Notes: generated by a model not told the origin, from the letters alone. DNA of 64,000 bases from Ornithobacterium rhinotracheale DSM 15997 (GCF_000265465.1 NC_018016.1:1342501-1406500); one strand, 5' to 3'; shown: positions 27,550 to 36,713, counted from the stretch's first letter. A program made the numbers and translations.

Positions 27550-27650
27550 TTTTTATGTAAAGATATTAGCGTTTAATTTTTATATTTACGATATATTAAA
27601 TCGGTAGAAATAAAAGTTTTTTTGACTGTGAATTAAATAAAAAATAAATC

Positions 27651-28178
27651 ATGAAGATAAAGAATTTTGAATTTAAAGCTCGTGTTTCTAATATAGAATC
27701 CTATCAAGAAAAATTATTAAGTTTAAACCCCAGATATGTAGGAGAAGATCATCAAATAGATACTTATTTCTGTGCCAAAGAGGGGCGACTGAAGCTTAGA
27801 GAGGGCAACATCGAAAATGCTTTGATTAATTATCAACGCGCAGATACTAGCAAGGCAAAGGAATCTAAAATAATTCTGTATAAACATAAGCCAAGCGAGG
27901 CGTTGAAAGAAATCTTGACATTGCAATTGGGAGTGAAAGTTATCGTAAATAAAAAAAGACAAATTTATTTCATAGACAATGTCAAATTTCATTTTGATAA
28001 AGTAGAGGGATTGGGCACCTTTCTAGAAGTTGAAGCCATAGATACCGAGGAGGAATTTACACTTGAGCAATTAGAGGAGCAGTGCAACAAATACTTTGAG
28101 TTTCTTGGGCTTACATCACAAGATTTGGTAGATAAATCTTACAGCGATTTATTGATGGAAAAAATAGAAAAAATATAA
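27651..28178 (+). CDS. CYTH-domain protein (class IV adenylate cyclase / thiamine-triphosphatase-like)
   Basis: 175 residues covering one CYTH tunnel fold: the N-terminal strand NFEFKARV corresponds to the ExExK motif, and later blocks GRLKLREG, KFHFDKVEGLGTFLEVEAID and a C-terminal helix LVDKSYSDLL fit the family. CYTH enzymes bind a triphosphate substrate with metal. The first Glu of ExExK is Asn here (residue 5). Whether it makes cAMP, cleaves inorganic or thiamine triphosphate, or is inactive cannot be told. It is 12 bp ahead of a membrane-protein gene. Confidence 0.78.
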   Translation: MKIKNFEFKARVSNIESYQEKLLSLNPRYVGEDHQIDTYFCAKEGRLKLREGNIENALINYQRADTSKAKESKIILYKHKPSEALKEILTLQLGVKVIVNKKRQIYFIDNVKFHFDKVEGLGTFLEVEAIDTEEEFTLEQLEEQCNKYFEFLGLTSQDLVDKSYSDLLMEKIEKI

Positions 28179-28190
28179 TTTTTTAAAGCC

Positions 28191-28640
28191 ATGCAAGTGA
28201 GTAGAAATATATTAGCCTTGGGCTTAGCTTTTTTGATTATAGTAGCAAATGCGATTTTTGGGTATTATTTTGCACCAGACGAAATTACGATAACCCCTTT
28301 GGTTGTTTCAAGCACGGCACTGCTTGTGTGTTTCGGGACTAAAAATTTAAGGGTCATTTACATCGCCGTTTGGACATACATTTTTTTAGGGTTAAATGAT
28401 ATTTTAATTAAACTCTTTGGCGGAGGAATGCACGATAGCTTAGGGCAGGCTTTAATCAATTCGGCATCATGGATTGGTTTGGTGCCCGTGCTTATTATTT
28501 TGATTACTAAACTTATTAAAACCAAAAATATAGAAACCACAACAGAGAGAGTTAAGGCATTTATATTATTTGTAATTCTAGTAATTATACATTTTGTATT
28601 ATTTTTAAATTTAGGGCAAGGCAGATGTTGCAATTGCTAA
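28191..28640 (+). CDS. Small integral membrane protein with Cys-rich C-terminus, unknown
   Basis: 149 residues, about four or five hydrophobic segments, with a Lys/Thr-rich stretch (IKTKNIETTTERVK) before the last span. The protein ends GQGRCCNC, three cysteines in the last four residues, which could bind a metal. I do not recognise the family. It lies 12 bp after the CYTH gene and just ahead of a Cys-containing small protein and a copper-type receptor, so a metal-related role is possible but only inferred. Confidence 0.7.
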   Translation: MQVSRNILALGLAFLIIVANAIFGYYFAPDEITITPLVVSSTALLVCFGTKNLRVIYIAVWTYIFLGLNDILIKLFGGGMHDSLGQALINSASWIGLVPVLIILITKLIKTKNIETTTERVKAFILFVILVIIHFVLFLNLGQGRCCNC

Positions 28641-28693
28641 AAATTTTAAAATCACATTTAAAAAAGCTATTTTCGCAAGTCAAATAAATATTT

Positions 28694-29074
28694 GTGATTA
28701 AAAGTTTATCCATAGTATTGATTATGCTCTTGCTTTTGCCCCCAGCATTAAAGCTGGGCGTGTGGGTAGACTTTAAACTGAACGAACAGTATATAGCACA
28801 AAACCTTTGCGAGAATAAAGAAGTGCCTGGCTCAGATTGTCATGGGAAATGCCATCTAGGCAAGCAACTTAAAAAGGTAGAAGAACCCGAACAGAAATCC
28901 TCTACTCAGCCCATCAAAGTCAAAGATTTAGAATGGGTATATGTCTTGTTTTATACCGAAAAAACTAATCATTCCATAAAAAAACGCAACGCCAAAAAAT
29001 TCTATGCTTGGATAGAGGAATCGCTATGTTCCAAGTATCTTTTTAGCATATTCAAGCCACCTCAATTCGTTTAA
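28694..29074 (+). CDS. Small exported/anchored protein with Cys-His motif, copper-cluster associated
   Basis: 126 residues from GTG 28694. An N-terminal hydrophobic segment (VIKSLSIVLIMLLLLPPALKL) is followed by VDFKLNEQYIAQNLCENKE and a cluster reading C-HGKCHL; three Cys and two His fall within 20 residues, a plausible metal site. Similar small proteins occur beside copper-type TonB receptors in Bacteroidota, as I recall them; function is unproven. The GTG overlaps an AATATTTG box, so the start could lie elsewhere (ATG 28724 is the next one). It precedes the broken receptor by 85 bp. Confidence 0.65.
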   Translation: MIKSLSIVLIMLLLLPPALKLGVWVDFKLNEQYIAQNLCENKEVPGSDCHGKCHLGKQLKKVEEPEQKSSTQPIKVKDLEWVYVLFYTEKTNHSIKKRNAKKFYAWIEESLCSKYLFSIFKPPQFV

Positions 29075-29140
29075 ATAGCACATAGCCTGTTGCTCTGCAA
29101 GTGGAGCGACTTTTCTTTAATTAAAATAATATTTAAACAG

Positions 29141-29172
29141 AATTTAAAATGAATTTAAAATGAATTTAAAAC
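29141..29172 (+). repeat. Triplicated AATTTAAAATG at the receptor start
   Basis: AATTTAAAATG at 29141-29151 and 29152-29162, then AATTTAAAAC at 29163-29172. The first copy creates a four-codon ORF (ATG 29149, stop TGA 29161-29163) that overlaps the true ATG at 29160. Confidence 0.8.
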
Positions 29173-31181
29173 AAATCCTAGCAAGCACAAGTTTGCTAGC
29201 AGGTGGCTTATACGCCCAAACGATTACAGAAAATGTAGAATTATACCCCATCAGTGTCATTGCAATAGATGGTACATCACAAATGCTCAACGATGTGTTG
29301 TTGCCTAGCAAAGCGCAGCTTTCTTATGACGGAGGAGCTATTTTAAAGCAAATCCCCGCATTTCAGAGTATTAAAAAAAGTGCAAGTTATGGAGCAGATC
29401 CCGTTTTTAGAGGATTTAAATACGATCAGCTAAATATAGTGCTCAATGGAGCGCAGTGTGCCACTGCCGCTTGCCCCAACCGAATGGATCCGCCTACCAG
29501 CCAAATGCACCCAAGCCATGTAGAGCGTATCGAGGTGCTGAAAGGTCCTTATGCGTTGCGATATGGCGTAGGGCTGGGAGCTACGATTAATTATATTTCG
29601 TCTCCCAATCATTTTTCCACTCAAAACAAAACTTACGGCGGACTTGCCACTTCATACGAATCAAACGCCAACATTCACCAAAGTCAAGTCAATGTAGGGC
29701 TGAGCGGAAATGCTTATGATATAAACCTTTCGGGATTTTATGCCGAGGGGGGCAATTACAAAGCAGGAAACGGCGAGGAAGTTTTAGCAGGATTTCATCG
29801 AGGAAGCTTTAGGCTAAAATCTGGCTTTAAACTTAATCAAACGCAGCAGCTCACTTTGGGAGCCACTTACAACCGAGGCAGAGATTCGGATTTTCCTGCG
29901 CTCGGCATGGATTTGCGCAAAGATGACACTTGGTTGCTAAATGCTAGACACAGCGCAAACTTTAATCATTCATGGCTTAAAAAATGGGAAACCACGGCTT
30001 ATGCCACATTGGTAGATCATTTAATGGATAATCAAATGAAGCCTACTCCGCGTATGATGGATGTTTCCTCTGCCACCAAAACGCAGAATTGGGGCGGGAG
30101 AACCGAGCTAGAGTTTAGACCACAGAACGGAAAATGGTTTGTGGGAGCAGACTTTAAAGCCGAACAAGCAGAAGGAACTCGTGTGAGAACCATGCTTAAA
30201 GGAAAAATGGCAGGCAAGCAAATAGAAGATAATTCATGGCAAAATAGCCAAATAACTAAAGCAGGCATTTTCTCTGAATATCAATTAAAGACACAAGCCT
30301 TGGAATATGTGCTTTCGGCTCGCCTCGAATGGAATCAAGCAGAGGCAAAAGACGCTAGCAAAGGCTTTTTGGCATTGTATCCAAAAAGCAAAAGCAGTCA
30401 GCTCAATCCTAGCCTTAGTGCAGGAATTATCAAAAACTGGGAGGCTGTGCAAGTAGGATTTTGGGTAGGCAGAGTACAACGCAGTGCCTCGCTCACCGAG
30501 CGATTTATCAATTCCTTTAGCGTGGGGCAAGACCCGTATGAGCTTGTGGGGAATCCATTGTTAAAAGCTGAAAAAAACAATCAGGCAGATTTTACTTTCC
30601 AATGGAAAAAAACAAAAACGCTGATAGATGTAGATGTTTATTTCTCGTATCTGCAAGACTTTATCTCATCTAGGATTGCACCTACTTTAAAGCCTAAAAC
30701 GCCGATGAGCCCAGGTGTGAGAGTCTATACAAACATAGAAAAGGCATACAAAACAGGTGTGGAGCTAAGCTAGAAACAGCAACTTGTGTCCTATATTCAG
30801 CAGCAGATCAGCTTGGCATACAGTTATGGGCAAGACCTTGAGTGAGCAGAAGCATTGCCGGAGATGGCACCCCTAGATTTGCGTTATGCCTTGAGGGGAG
30901 ATTTCTTCCGCCACCGATTGCAACCGATGTTTAGCCTGCGTTATGTCGCAAAACAAGACAGAATTTCAAAGGAATTTGGCGAAATTCCTGCACCTGAGTT
31001 CACGGTTTTAGATTTCCATACCACTTGGCAATTGAATGCTAAAATGGCTGCCAATGTGGGCGTAAATAATTTATTGGACAGGGCTTATTTCGAGCATTTA
31101 AGCCGTGCCGTGAGAGGAGGAAAGACACCTATTTACAGCCCAGGACGAAGCTTTACGCTAGGGTTCAATTATACTTTTTAA
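29160..31181 (+). pseudogene. TonB-dependent copper receptor (OprC/NosA-like), broken by two in-frame stops
   Basis: One frame runs from ATG 29160 to 31181 but is cut by TAG at 30771-30773 and TGA at 30843-30845. Both flanking parts are clear receptor sequence: a plug with ATAACPNRMDPPTSQ and a barrel ending in the terminal Phe of GFNYTF. The copper site known from OprC, CxxxM plus HxM, is present as CPNRM (C105, M109) and HLM (H287, M289). The product from the first 537 codons would lack the last barrel strands and should not fold. The stops are the only defects seen, so the loss looks recent. Alternatively this is a strain polymorphism or a sequencing error. Confidence 0.85.
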
Positions 31182-31200
31182 TCCACTCAGCATTTAATCA

Positions 31201-31247
31201 AAAAAATAGAGAGGTTGCCTCATTTTTAGGCAGTCTCTCTATTTTTT
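31201..31247 (+). terminator. Terminator after the copper-receptor pseudogene
   Basis: 13-bp outer stem AAAAAATAGAGAG / CTCTCTATTTTTT and inner 4-bp GCCT / AGGC stem. Confidence 0.82.
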
Positions 31248-31303
31248 TAACTAAGTTATCCATGCATAAACTCAACGGCAGGTTTTGCCAAATTGTTGCT
31301 TAT

Positions 31304-31339
31304 GTTTTATAAAAAACTTGCGCAAGTTTTTTATAAAAC
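31304..31339. repeat. Perfect 36-bp palindrome
   Basis: The left half GTTTTATAAAAAACTTGC is the exact reverse complement of the right half. The centre ACTTGCGCAAGT is flanked by A6 and T6 runs, so either strand would give a short hairpin followed by a U-run. It could be a minimal bidirectional terminator or a dimeric binding or recombination site. Confidence 0.85.
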
Positions 31340-31386
31340 TTCACTTATTTTTAAAGAAAACCATAGATGATTTTATAGCTAAGCCT

Positions 31387-31474
31387 TAAGGGTTAGTCTA
31401 ATAACCTATAAGGGTTAATATGGAAACCCTTAAGGGTTAGTTGTGAAACCCATAAGGGTTTTGTTTAAAACTAG
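31387..31474. repeat. Degenerate tandem array, four units of exactly 22 bp
   Basis: TAAGGGTT begins at 31387, 31409, 31431 and 31453, each exactly 22 bp apart. Unit junctions form palindromes of the type AACCC(T/A)TAAGGGTT, best at the second-to-third and third-to-fourth junctions. There are no spacers of unique sequence, so this is not a CRISPR array. Confidence 0.85.
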
Positions 31475-31592
31475 CTTAAGAAATGCAGAAAAGTATGGGA
31501 GAAAAATTCGAAAAGATAGGCAATAATGCATGAAAAGATACCAATAAAAGCAAGTGAATAAAGGCCAGGAAATAAAAAAACAAAACACAAAA

Positions 31593-31620
31593 AAAGCCTT
31601 TCCCCTGTGGGAAAGGCTTT
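31593..31620 (-). terminator. Terminator of the DPP-type peptidase gene
   Basis: 12-bp stem AAAGCCTTTCCC / GGGAAAGGCTTT with a 4-base loop and, on the minus strand, a T-run. Confidence 0.88.
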
Positions 31621-31646
31621 CTAAGTTCAATTAAAAAAAAATCAAA

Positions 31647-33773
31647 TTATTGATTGTTTCTCACGATGTAGTCGGCGATTTTTTCAATCAAGTTTACTCG
31701 GTCTTTGCCTCCGATATTGTGTTCGTGCATTGGGTAGGTAAAGAAATCTACCTGAACATTGTTTTTCACAGCAGCTTCTAGCAGGCTCATACTGTGCTGA
31801 GGAACTACCACATTGTCGATACTTCCCGTGATGAGCATTAATTTACCTTGCAGATTTTGGATATAATTAGAAACCGTGCTTTGCTTGTAGCCCTCTGGGT
31901 TTTCTTGTGGCGTGTCCATGTAGCGTTCGCCATACATTACCTCATACATTCTCCAGTTGATGACAGGTCCACCCGCTACCGAAGTCGTGAACACGCCTGG
32001 CTTGCGAAGCATTAAGCTAGAAGCCATAAAGCCTCCAAAGCTCCAGCCGTGCACAGCGATGCGTTTGGCGTCTACAAAAGGGAGTGATTTCAAATACTCT
32101 ACGCCAGTCATTTGGTCTTCGATTTCTTTGTTGCCTAAATGTCTGTGAATTACGCTTTCAAATGCAAATCCACGATTGGCAGAACCGCGATTGTCTAGCG
32201 TGAAAACGATATAATCGTTCAAGCTAGCAAAGGCAGGCTCCCACATGCTCGCACCACCTAAAAATGAATTGGTTACCAATTGTGCATGCGGACCACCATA
32301 AACATAAATCAAAACTGGGTATTTTTTATTTGGGTCGAAGTTCTCTGGCTTAATCATACGGGCATATAATTTGGTGCCGTCATTTGCCTTTAAATCCAAA
32401 AATTCGATGTTTCCTACTGCGTAGTTTTTCAGAGGATTCTCGCTGGTTTTGATGATTGTTTTTTTGCCATTTCGGGTGTCTATGATTTGTGTAATGCTCG
32501 GAATCTCGAGCGAAGAAAATTCGTCGATTAAGTAATTTCCATCTTCGCTCAAAGTAGAGCTGTGTGTGCCTGCGGTAGGAGTGAGGTTAGTAGTTTTTCC
32601 AGATTTTAAATCTGTTTTAAAAGTTTGCGTGTTGCGTGGATCTTCTCCCGTACCTGTGTAAATGACAGATTTCCCGTCGTTGCTAAAGCCTAAAATATCT
32701 TTTACCACCCATTTGTGTTTGGTCAATTGCTTATTGGTTTTGCCATCTGTGCTTAAAAGATAAATATTTCTAAATCCATCTTTTTGGCTAATCCAAAGCA
32801 AGTTTTTAGTAGAATTTGGCACGAAAACCGCTGCATTTTCTGGCTCTACCCAAATGTTGTTGGAATAAGAGAAAATCGTATTCACTTTTTTGCCCGTAGC
32901 CACATCATAGCGGTTGAGGTCGTAATGAGTAGTTGCACGATTGATTTCAGCCAAAACGATGTACTTTTCATCTGGGCTCCAAGCCAAATTGGTTAAATAA
33001 TGAAAATCATCGGTATTGATGTCTAAATAAGTGGTTTTGTTGGTTCTAAAATCATAAATCCCTACTTTAGCGATTTCGCTAGGGTCGCCAGCCATTGGGT
33101 ATTTAATAGGCATTGGTGTAGCAGGAATTGTGTTTAAATCCACTAGCGGATAGTTGGTTACCTTGGTTTCATTTTTTTGATAAAAAGCCAAAAGATTTCC
33201 ATTCGGAGAGAAGAAAATCCCTTTTTTGATGCCGTACTCACTACGGTGAATCGCTTGTCCAGAAACGATGTTTTTATCCTTGCTATTGGTTACCTGCAAG
33301 ATTTTGCCCCCGTTTGGTTGCGCAACATATAAGTTGTTTTCCATCGTGAAAGCCACGCGATTGGTATTTTTATCGATTTCGGCATTTTCGGCATTCTCAG
33401 GAAGTTTAATGCTTATATTTTTATCATTTTTGATGTCCCAAGCGTAGTAAGTATTTCCAGCTTTAAAGAAAAGTTGATTGTTTTTATAGCTTAATCTTGG
33501 TAAATATCTTAAATCAGGAAATTTGGATTTAATTTCTTGAAAACCAATGGTTCTTGTTTCTTTTCCTTGCGTATTTTTAAAAACGAGTCCACGCTGGTCT
33601 TGGTAAAAGAAATTTTCACCAGCCCAGTCTAGGTTGTAGAGCGTTTCAGGGTAAAGTCCTTTGTAGTAGCCCATTACAGCATCTTCTATGCTTAATTTTT
33701 GCTTTTGGGCTAAAAGCGAACTGCTTTCAAATACGAGTAAAAAAAGCAGTGTGAATAATTTAAATTTCTTCAT
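31647..33773 (-). CDS. Dipeptidyl peptidase IV-type S9 serine peptidase
   Basis: 708 residues. Signal peptide (MKKFKLFTLLFLLVFESSSLLAQ), an eight-bladed beta-propeller (about 50-460) and a C-terminal alpha/beta-hydrolase domain. Catalytic Ser in GWSFGGFMAS, Asp in GSIDNVVVP and His in MHEHNIGG. Removes dipeptides from the N-terminus of peptides, probably Xaa-Pro, in the periplasm; DPP IV-like enzymes are abundant in peptide-feeding Bacteroidota. Its start overlaps the mscS-like gene by 14 bp, so the two share a transcript. Confidence 0.94.
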   Translation of the reverse strand: MKKFKLFTLLFLLVFESSSLLAQKQKLSIEDAVMGYYKGLYPETLYNLDWAGENFFYQDQRGLVFKNTQGKETRTIGFQEIKSKFPDLRYLPRLSYKNNQLFFKAGNTYYAWDIKNDKNISIKLPENAENAEIDKNTNRVAFTMENNLYVAQPNGGKILQVTNSKDKNIVSGQAIHRSEYGIKKGIFFSPNGNLLAFYQKNETKVTNYPLVDLNTIPATPMPIKYPMAGDPSEIAKVGIYDFRTNKTTYLDINTDDFHYLTNLAWSPDEKYIVLAEINRATTHYDLNRYDVATGKKVNTIFSYSNNIWVEPENAAVFVPNSTKNLLWISQKDGFRNIYLLSTDGKTNKQLTKHKWVVKDILGFSNDGKSVIYTGTGEDPRNTQTFKTDLKSGKTTNLTPTAGTHSSTLSEDGNYLIDEFSSLEIPSITQIIDTRNGKKTIIKTSENPLKNYAVGNIEFLDLKANDGTKLYARMIKPENFDPNKKYPVLIYVYGGPHAQLVTNSFLGGASMWEPAFASLNDYIVFTLDNRGSANRGFAFESVIHRHLGNKEIEDQMTGVEYLKSLPFVDAKRIAVHGWSFGGFMASSLMLRKPGVFTTSVAGGPVINWRMYEVMYGERYMDTPQENPEGYKQSTVSNYIQNLQGKLMLITGSIDNVVVPQHSMSLLEAAVKNNVQVDFFTYPMHEHNIGGKDRVNLIEKIADYIVRNNQ

Positions 33774-34683
33774 CGGAAGGAGTTTTTTTAATTAAAAAAT
33801 CATTGATATGTTCAAAGCCATTTCGTAAGTTTAAATCGCGTTGCGGGAACGGAATTTCGATTCCCTCTTTGCTAAAGGCTTCAAAAATGGCATAATATAA
33901 TTCACTTTTCAGTAATTTAGGTCTTTGGATATAGGTAGAAGTCCACACCACAAGCTCAAAGTTTAGCGAGCTATCGCCGTAATCGTCAAACAATAGTTGA
34001 GGTTCTGGAAAGTTTAAAACACCTTTGTGTTTTTGAGCAACTTCGAGTGTGATTTCACGCACTTTGCTTGGGTTTTCGTTGTAAGAAACGCCAATCGGGA
34101 AGCGAAAACGCACTTTTCTCTCGTTATAAGACCAGTTGATTACTTTATTATTAATAAATTCAGAGTTGGGTACAATGACATTGATGTTGTCGTTGGTTAC
34201 GATTTTGGTTGAGCGCATAGAGATAGAAGTTACATCGCCCACGATGTTGCCCACCTCGATACGGTCGCCCACTTTAATAGGGCGTTCAAACAAGATAACT
34301 AAACCAGAGATAAAGTTTTGTGCAATGTTCTGCAAACCAAATCCAATCCCCACACCCAGTGCTCCTGCCAAATAACTGAACGAACCAAAGTCAAACCCCG
34401 CTGATTGGAAGATAAATATAATTCCTAAAAAAAGGAATATATATCTAAAAATTGAAGAAATCGAACTTCTTACGCCACGGTCTGCAATACGAGAGGATAA
34501 AACTTTGTTTTCTAGAAATTTTGAAAGTTTTTTGGCGATCAAAAGTAAAATTACAAATGCCACTACCATATAGAGTGCCGTGAGCAATGTAAATGGTTTT
34601 TGACCAATTTTCACCAATTCTATGTTGAAAAAGGCTTTGATCTGTTCCCAAAACTGATTCGCAACTTCTTTAGATTCTTCCAT
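33760..34683 (-). CDS. MscS family mechanosensitive ion channel
   Basis: 307 residues. Two or three transmembrane helices at about 35-125, with the Gly/Ala-rich pore helix SYLAGALGVGIGFGLQNIAQNFISG, then the beta domain (FERPIKVGDRIEVGNIVGDV) and the C-terminal alpha/beta domain. Opens under membrane tension to release solutes on osmotic downshock; inner membrane. First gene of a two-gene operon with the DPP-type peptidase. The final acid tail (KKTPSDEEI) is variable in the family. Confidence 0.94.
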   Translation of the reverse strand: MEESKEVANQFWEQIKAFFNIELVKIGQKPFTLLTALYMVVAFVILLLIAKKLSKFLENKVLSSRIADRGVRSSISSIFRYIFLFLGIIFIFQSAGFDFGSFSYLAGALGVGIGFGLQNIAQNFISGLVILFERPIKVGDRIEVGNIVGDVTSISMRSTKIVTNDNINVIVPNSEFINNKVINWSYNERKVRFRFPIGVSYNENPSKVREITLEVAQKHKGVLNFPEPQLLFDDYGDSSLNFELVVWTSTYIQRPKLLKSELYYAIFEAFSKEGIEIPFPQRDLNLRNGFEHINDFLIKKTPSDEEI

Positions 34684-34720
34684 AAATTTTTAAGTGTAAT
34701 TTTTTCGAACTCGCAAGGTA

Positions 34721-34728
34721 CAAATTTA
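34721..34728 (-). promoter_or_regulatory. -7 box for mscS-like operon (TAAATTTG)
   Basis: Minus-strand TAAATTTG, 37 bp ahead of the start at 34683. No TTTG at 19 bp. Confidence 0.5.
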
Positions 34729-34750
34729 TTGTAAAATTATTGAGCATGGA

Positions 34751-36700
34751 TTATTTTTTGTTTAAATCATTGCCCTTTACGGTGTAGTACCAAGCAAGCC
34801 CCATTTGTTTGTTGTACATGTCAGTCAGTGTTTTGTCCTCGTTCACCTTTTCTTCTTTCCAGTTTTTTAGGTTGATTTTATCCTTCTTTTCTTCTCTAGG
34901 CAGGTAGTACAAATCATTCTTTTTTATGATTTTTTCAAAAGAAATGGCCTTGTCTTTACCTGGGGAAAGCAGGGATTCCCCAAAACTATAATAAGTAAAG
35001 TTCGGAGGTGCAATCATTTCTATGAGCGTAGGAGCAATATCGATATGTGTGCCTGGCGTAGTGTTTAGCTCGGCAGGAATTTGCTTGCCATATAAAATGA
35101 AATTGACTGAGCTTCTTTCATACAGATTGGGCTGGTGAGTGATAAATCTTCTACCAAAATGATCCCCCGTAAAACCAAAGATGGCCTCAGGGAATTTTTG
35201 CTCGGCACTTGCTACAAAATCGCCTATACATTTATCCCCATACCACAAGTGTCCCATTTCTTTCAGCGTAAGCCCATTGTCATAATACTTTTGCAAATCC
35301 TTAGGGAAATCTTCTTTCTTTTTATACGGAAAGCCCTTTTTGTCCACATTTACAGTATAAGGTGTGTGGTAGCTGGTCGTGAGGATTAGATTAAAGGTAT
35401 ATTCATCAGGATTAATACTTTGATTTACTAATTTAAACAAATCTTCGTCTTCCACGCCCCAGACATTCAAGTCGGTCTTGTCGGCATAATCCATGGCAGA
35501 ATACACATGATCTGCACCTTGGTAGAGAGAGAAATCTCCGATGTTTTCCCAGCTTAAAAAACCGCCATAAAACAAATTAGTCTTGTAGCCTAATTTTTTA
35601 AACTGTTCAAAAATAGAAGTCTCAAAAGGAGCTACCGTTTCGCGAATATGGCTAATGTTGATGCCCGTGTAAGGAATATTGGTAACAATGCTCCCAAACG
35701 AGTTAAAGGTGGCATAAGATGCTGGTAAAAAATGCGTGAAACGCAAAGATTTATCGGCAATGGCACTTAGATTTTCAGACAACTTGAGCGGACGATATTT
35801 TTCCATCAGCGGCCATGAATCATAACTTTCCATAATGATTAGAAAGATTTGTTTTGGCTTCTGGATCATAGCCCCTTGGGTTTTCTTTTCTAGCAAATCC
35901 GTTACTTTTTTAGCCTTAAAAATCTGATTGAACTCCTGTTCTGAAAGAAAAGGATTTTTAGAGTTTCCATTTATTTCATTAAACTCATCATACGCATACA
36001 TCAAAGACCTAAAAGGATTTATAATAATTTTGTTGATGAAAGAATCCTTAGAAACCGCAGAAGTGAATTTCCTCACGGGAAAACCAGTAAAAGAACCTCG
36101 AATTCCTCCAACAAATAGGGTGATGCTAAGTAGCACAAGTATCGTTTTGCCAGCGAGGGAGTTTATTTTAGATAATTTATGGAAGATGATTTCTGACTTT
36201 TCAAATTTCTTGAAAATATAAAGCATCAAAACGATGGCTACAATGGCTGCAAATGAATTTAAAAAAGGATGAAAGTCTTTTAAAATACTATTGAAAGCTG
36301 CTTTTTGATCATCGTAAATCGCTAAAAAAATGAAGTGATTAAATTGCTGATTGTATTCTTTAAAATAATTTAAAGTAACCACACAGATGAGTACTCCTAG
36401 GATAGAAAATAAAATCTGCATGATTTTTCTTACTCCGATTACAAATTTTAAACGGCTCGTGAAACCAGAAAATGCAAACAGTAAAAATAGTGGCAGTATG
36501 GTGAAGTATCCCATCACAGTACAATCGAACCTAAATCCCATGAATAGAGCCCGAGTAAAATCTTTCCATTCAAAAATCTGGATTCGTTGATAATATAGGC
36601 AGGCAAAAATAATTCTAAACAGACTGAAAAATACAATGCCTACAAACCAAAAGAATATTAGATTACTTAATTCTTTCAGAAAACTTTTCCACTTCATCAA
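34751..36700 (-). CDS. LTA synthase-like membrane sulfatase-fold protein
   Basis: 649 residues. Five hydrophobic segments in the first 210, then an extracytoplasmic alkaline-phosphatase/sulfatase fold: metal site IIMESYDSW, likely Thr nucleophile in ASYATFNSFGSI, and TGDHFGRR. The layout is that of LtaS/OpgB-type phosphoglycerol or phosphoethanolamine transferases. A Gram-negative host has no lipoteichoic acid, so the acceptor is more likely a lipid A, glycan or periplasmic polymer; inference. Monocistronic by spacing. Confidence 0.85.
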   Translation of the reverse strand: MMKWKSFLKELSNLIFFWFVGIVFFSLFRIIFACLYYQRIQIFEWKDFTRALFMGFRFDCTVMGYFTILPLFLLFAFSGFTSRLKFVIGVRKIMQILFSILGVLICVVTLNYFKEYNQQFNHFIFLAIYDDQKAAFNSILKDFHPFLNSFAAIVAIVLMLYIFKKFEKSEIIFHKLSKINSLAGKTILVLLSITLFVGGIRGSFTGFPVRKFTSAVSKDSFINKIIINPFRSLMYAYDEFNEINGNSKNPFLSEQEFNQIFKAKKVTDLLEKKTQGAMIQKPKQIFLIIMESYDSWPLMEKYRPLKLSENLSAIADKSLRFTHFLPASYATFNSFGSIVTNIPYTGINISHIRETVAPFETSIFEQFKKLGYKTNLFYGGFLSWENIGDFSLYQGADHVYSAMDYADKTDLNVWGVEDEDLFKLVNQSINPDEYTFNLILTTSYHTPYTVNVDKKGFPYKKKEDFPKDLQKYYDNGLTLKEMGHLWYGDKCIGDFVASAEQKFPEAIFGFTGDHFGRRFITHQPNLYERSSVNFILYGKQIPAELNTTPGTHIDIAPTLIEMIAPPNFTYYSFGESLLSPGKDKAISFEKIIKKNDLYYLPREEKKDKINLKNWKEEKVNEDKTLTDMYNKQMGLAWYYTVKGNDLNKK

Positions 36701-36713
36701 TTTAATTTTAACG

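Larger units (their letters stand above)
31260..31580. other. Gene-free stretch with palindrome and tandem array
   Basis: Between the terminators at 31247 and 31593 no credible ORF is found. It holds a perfect 36-bp palindrome (31304-31339) and a 22-bp tandem array (31387-31474); no tRNA, promoter or IS end was seen. Confidence 0.6.

Noticed and set aside
30771-30845. Recoding of TAG/TGA (selenocysteine or read-through) in the copper receptor
   Set aside because: Two different stops in 75 bases, no SECIS-like hairpin seen, and the family has no Cys or Sec there; nonsense mutation is simpler.
31387-31474. Possible CRISPR array
   Set aside because: Units of 22 bp follow each other directly, with no unique spacers of 25-40 bp, and no cas gene is in the window.
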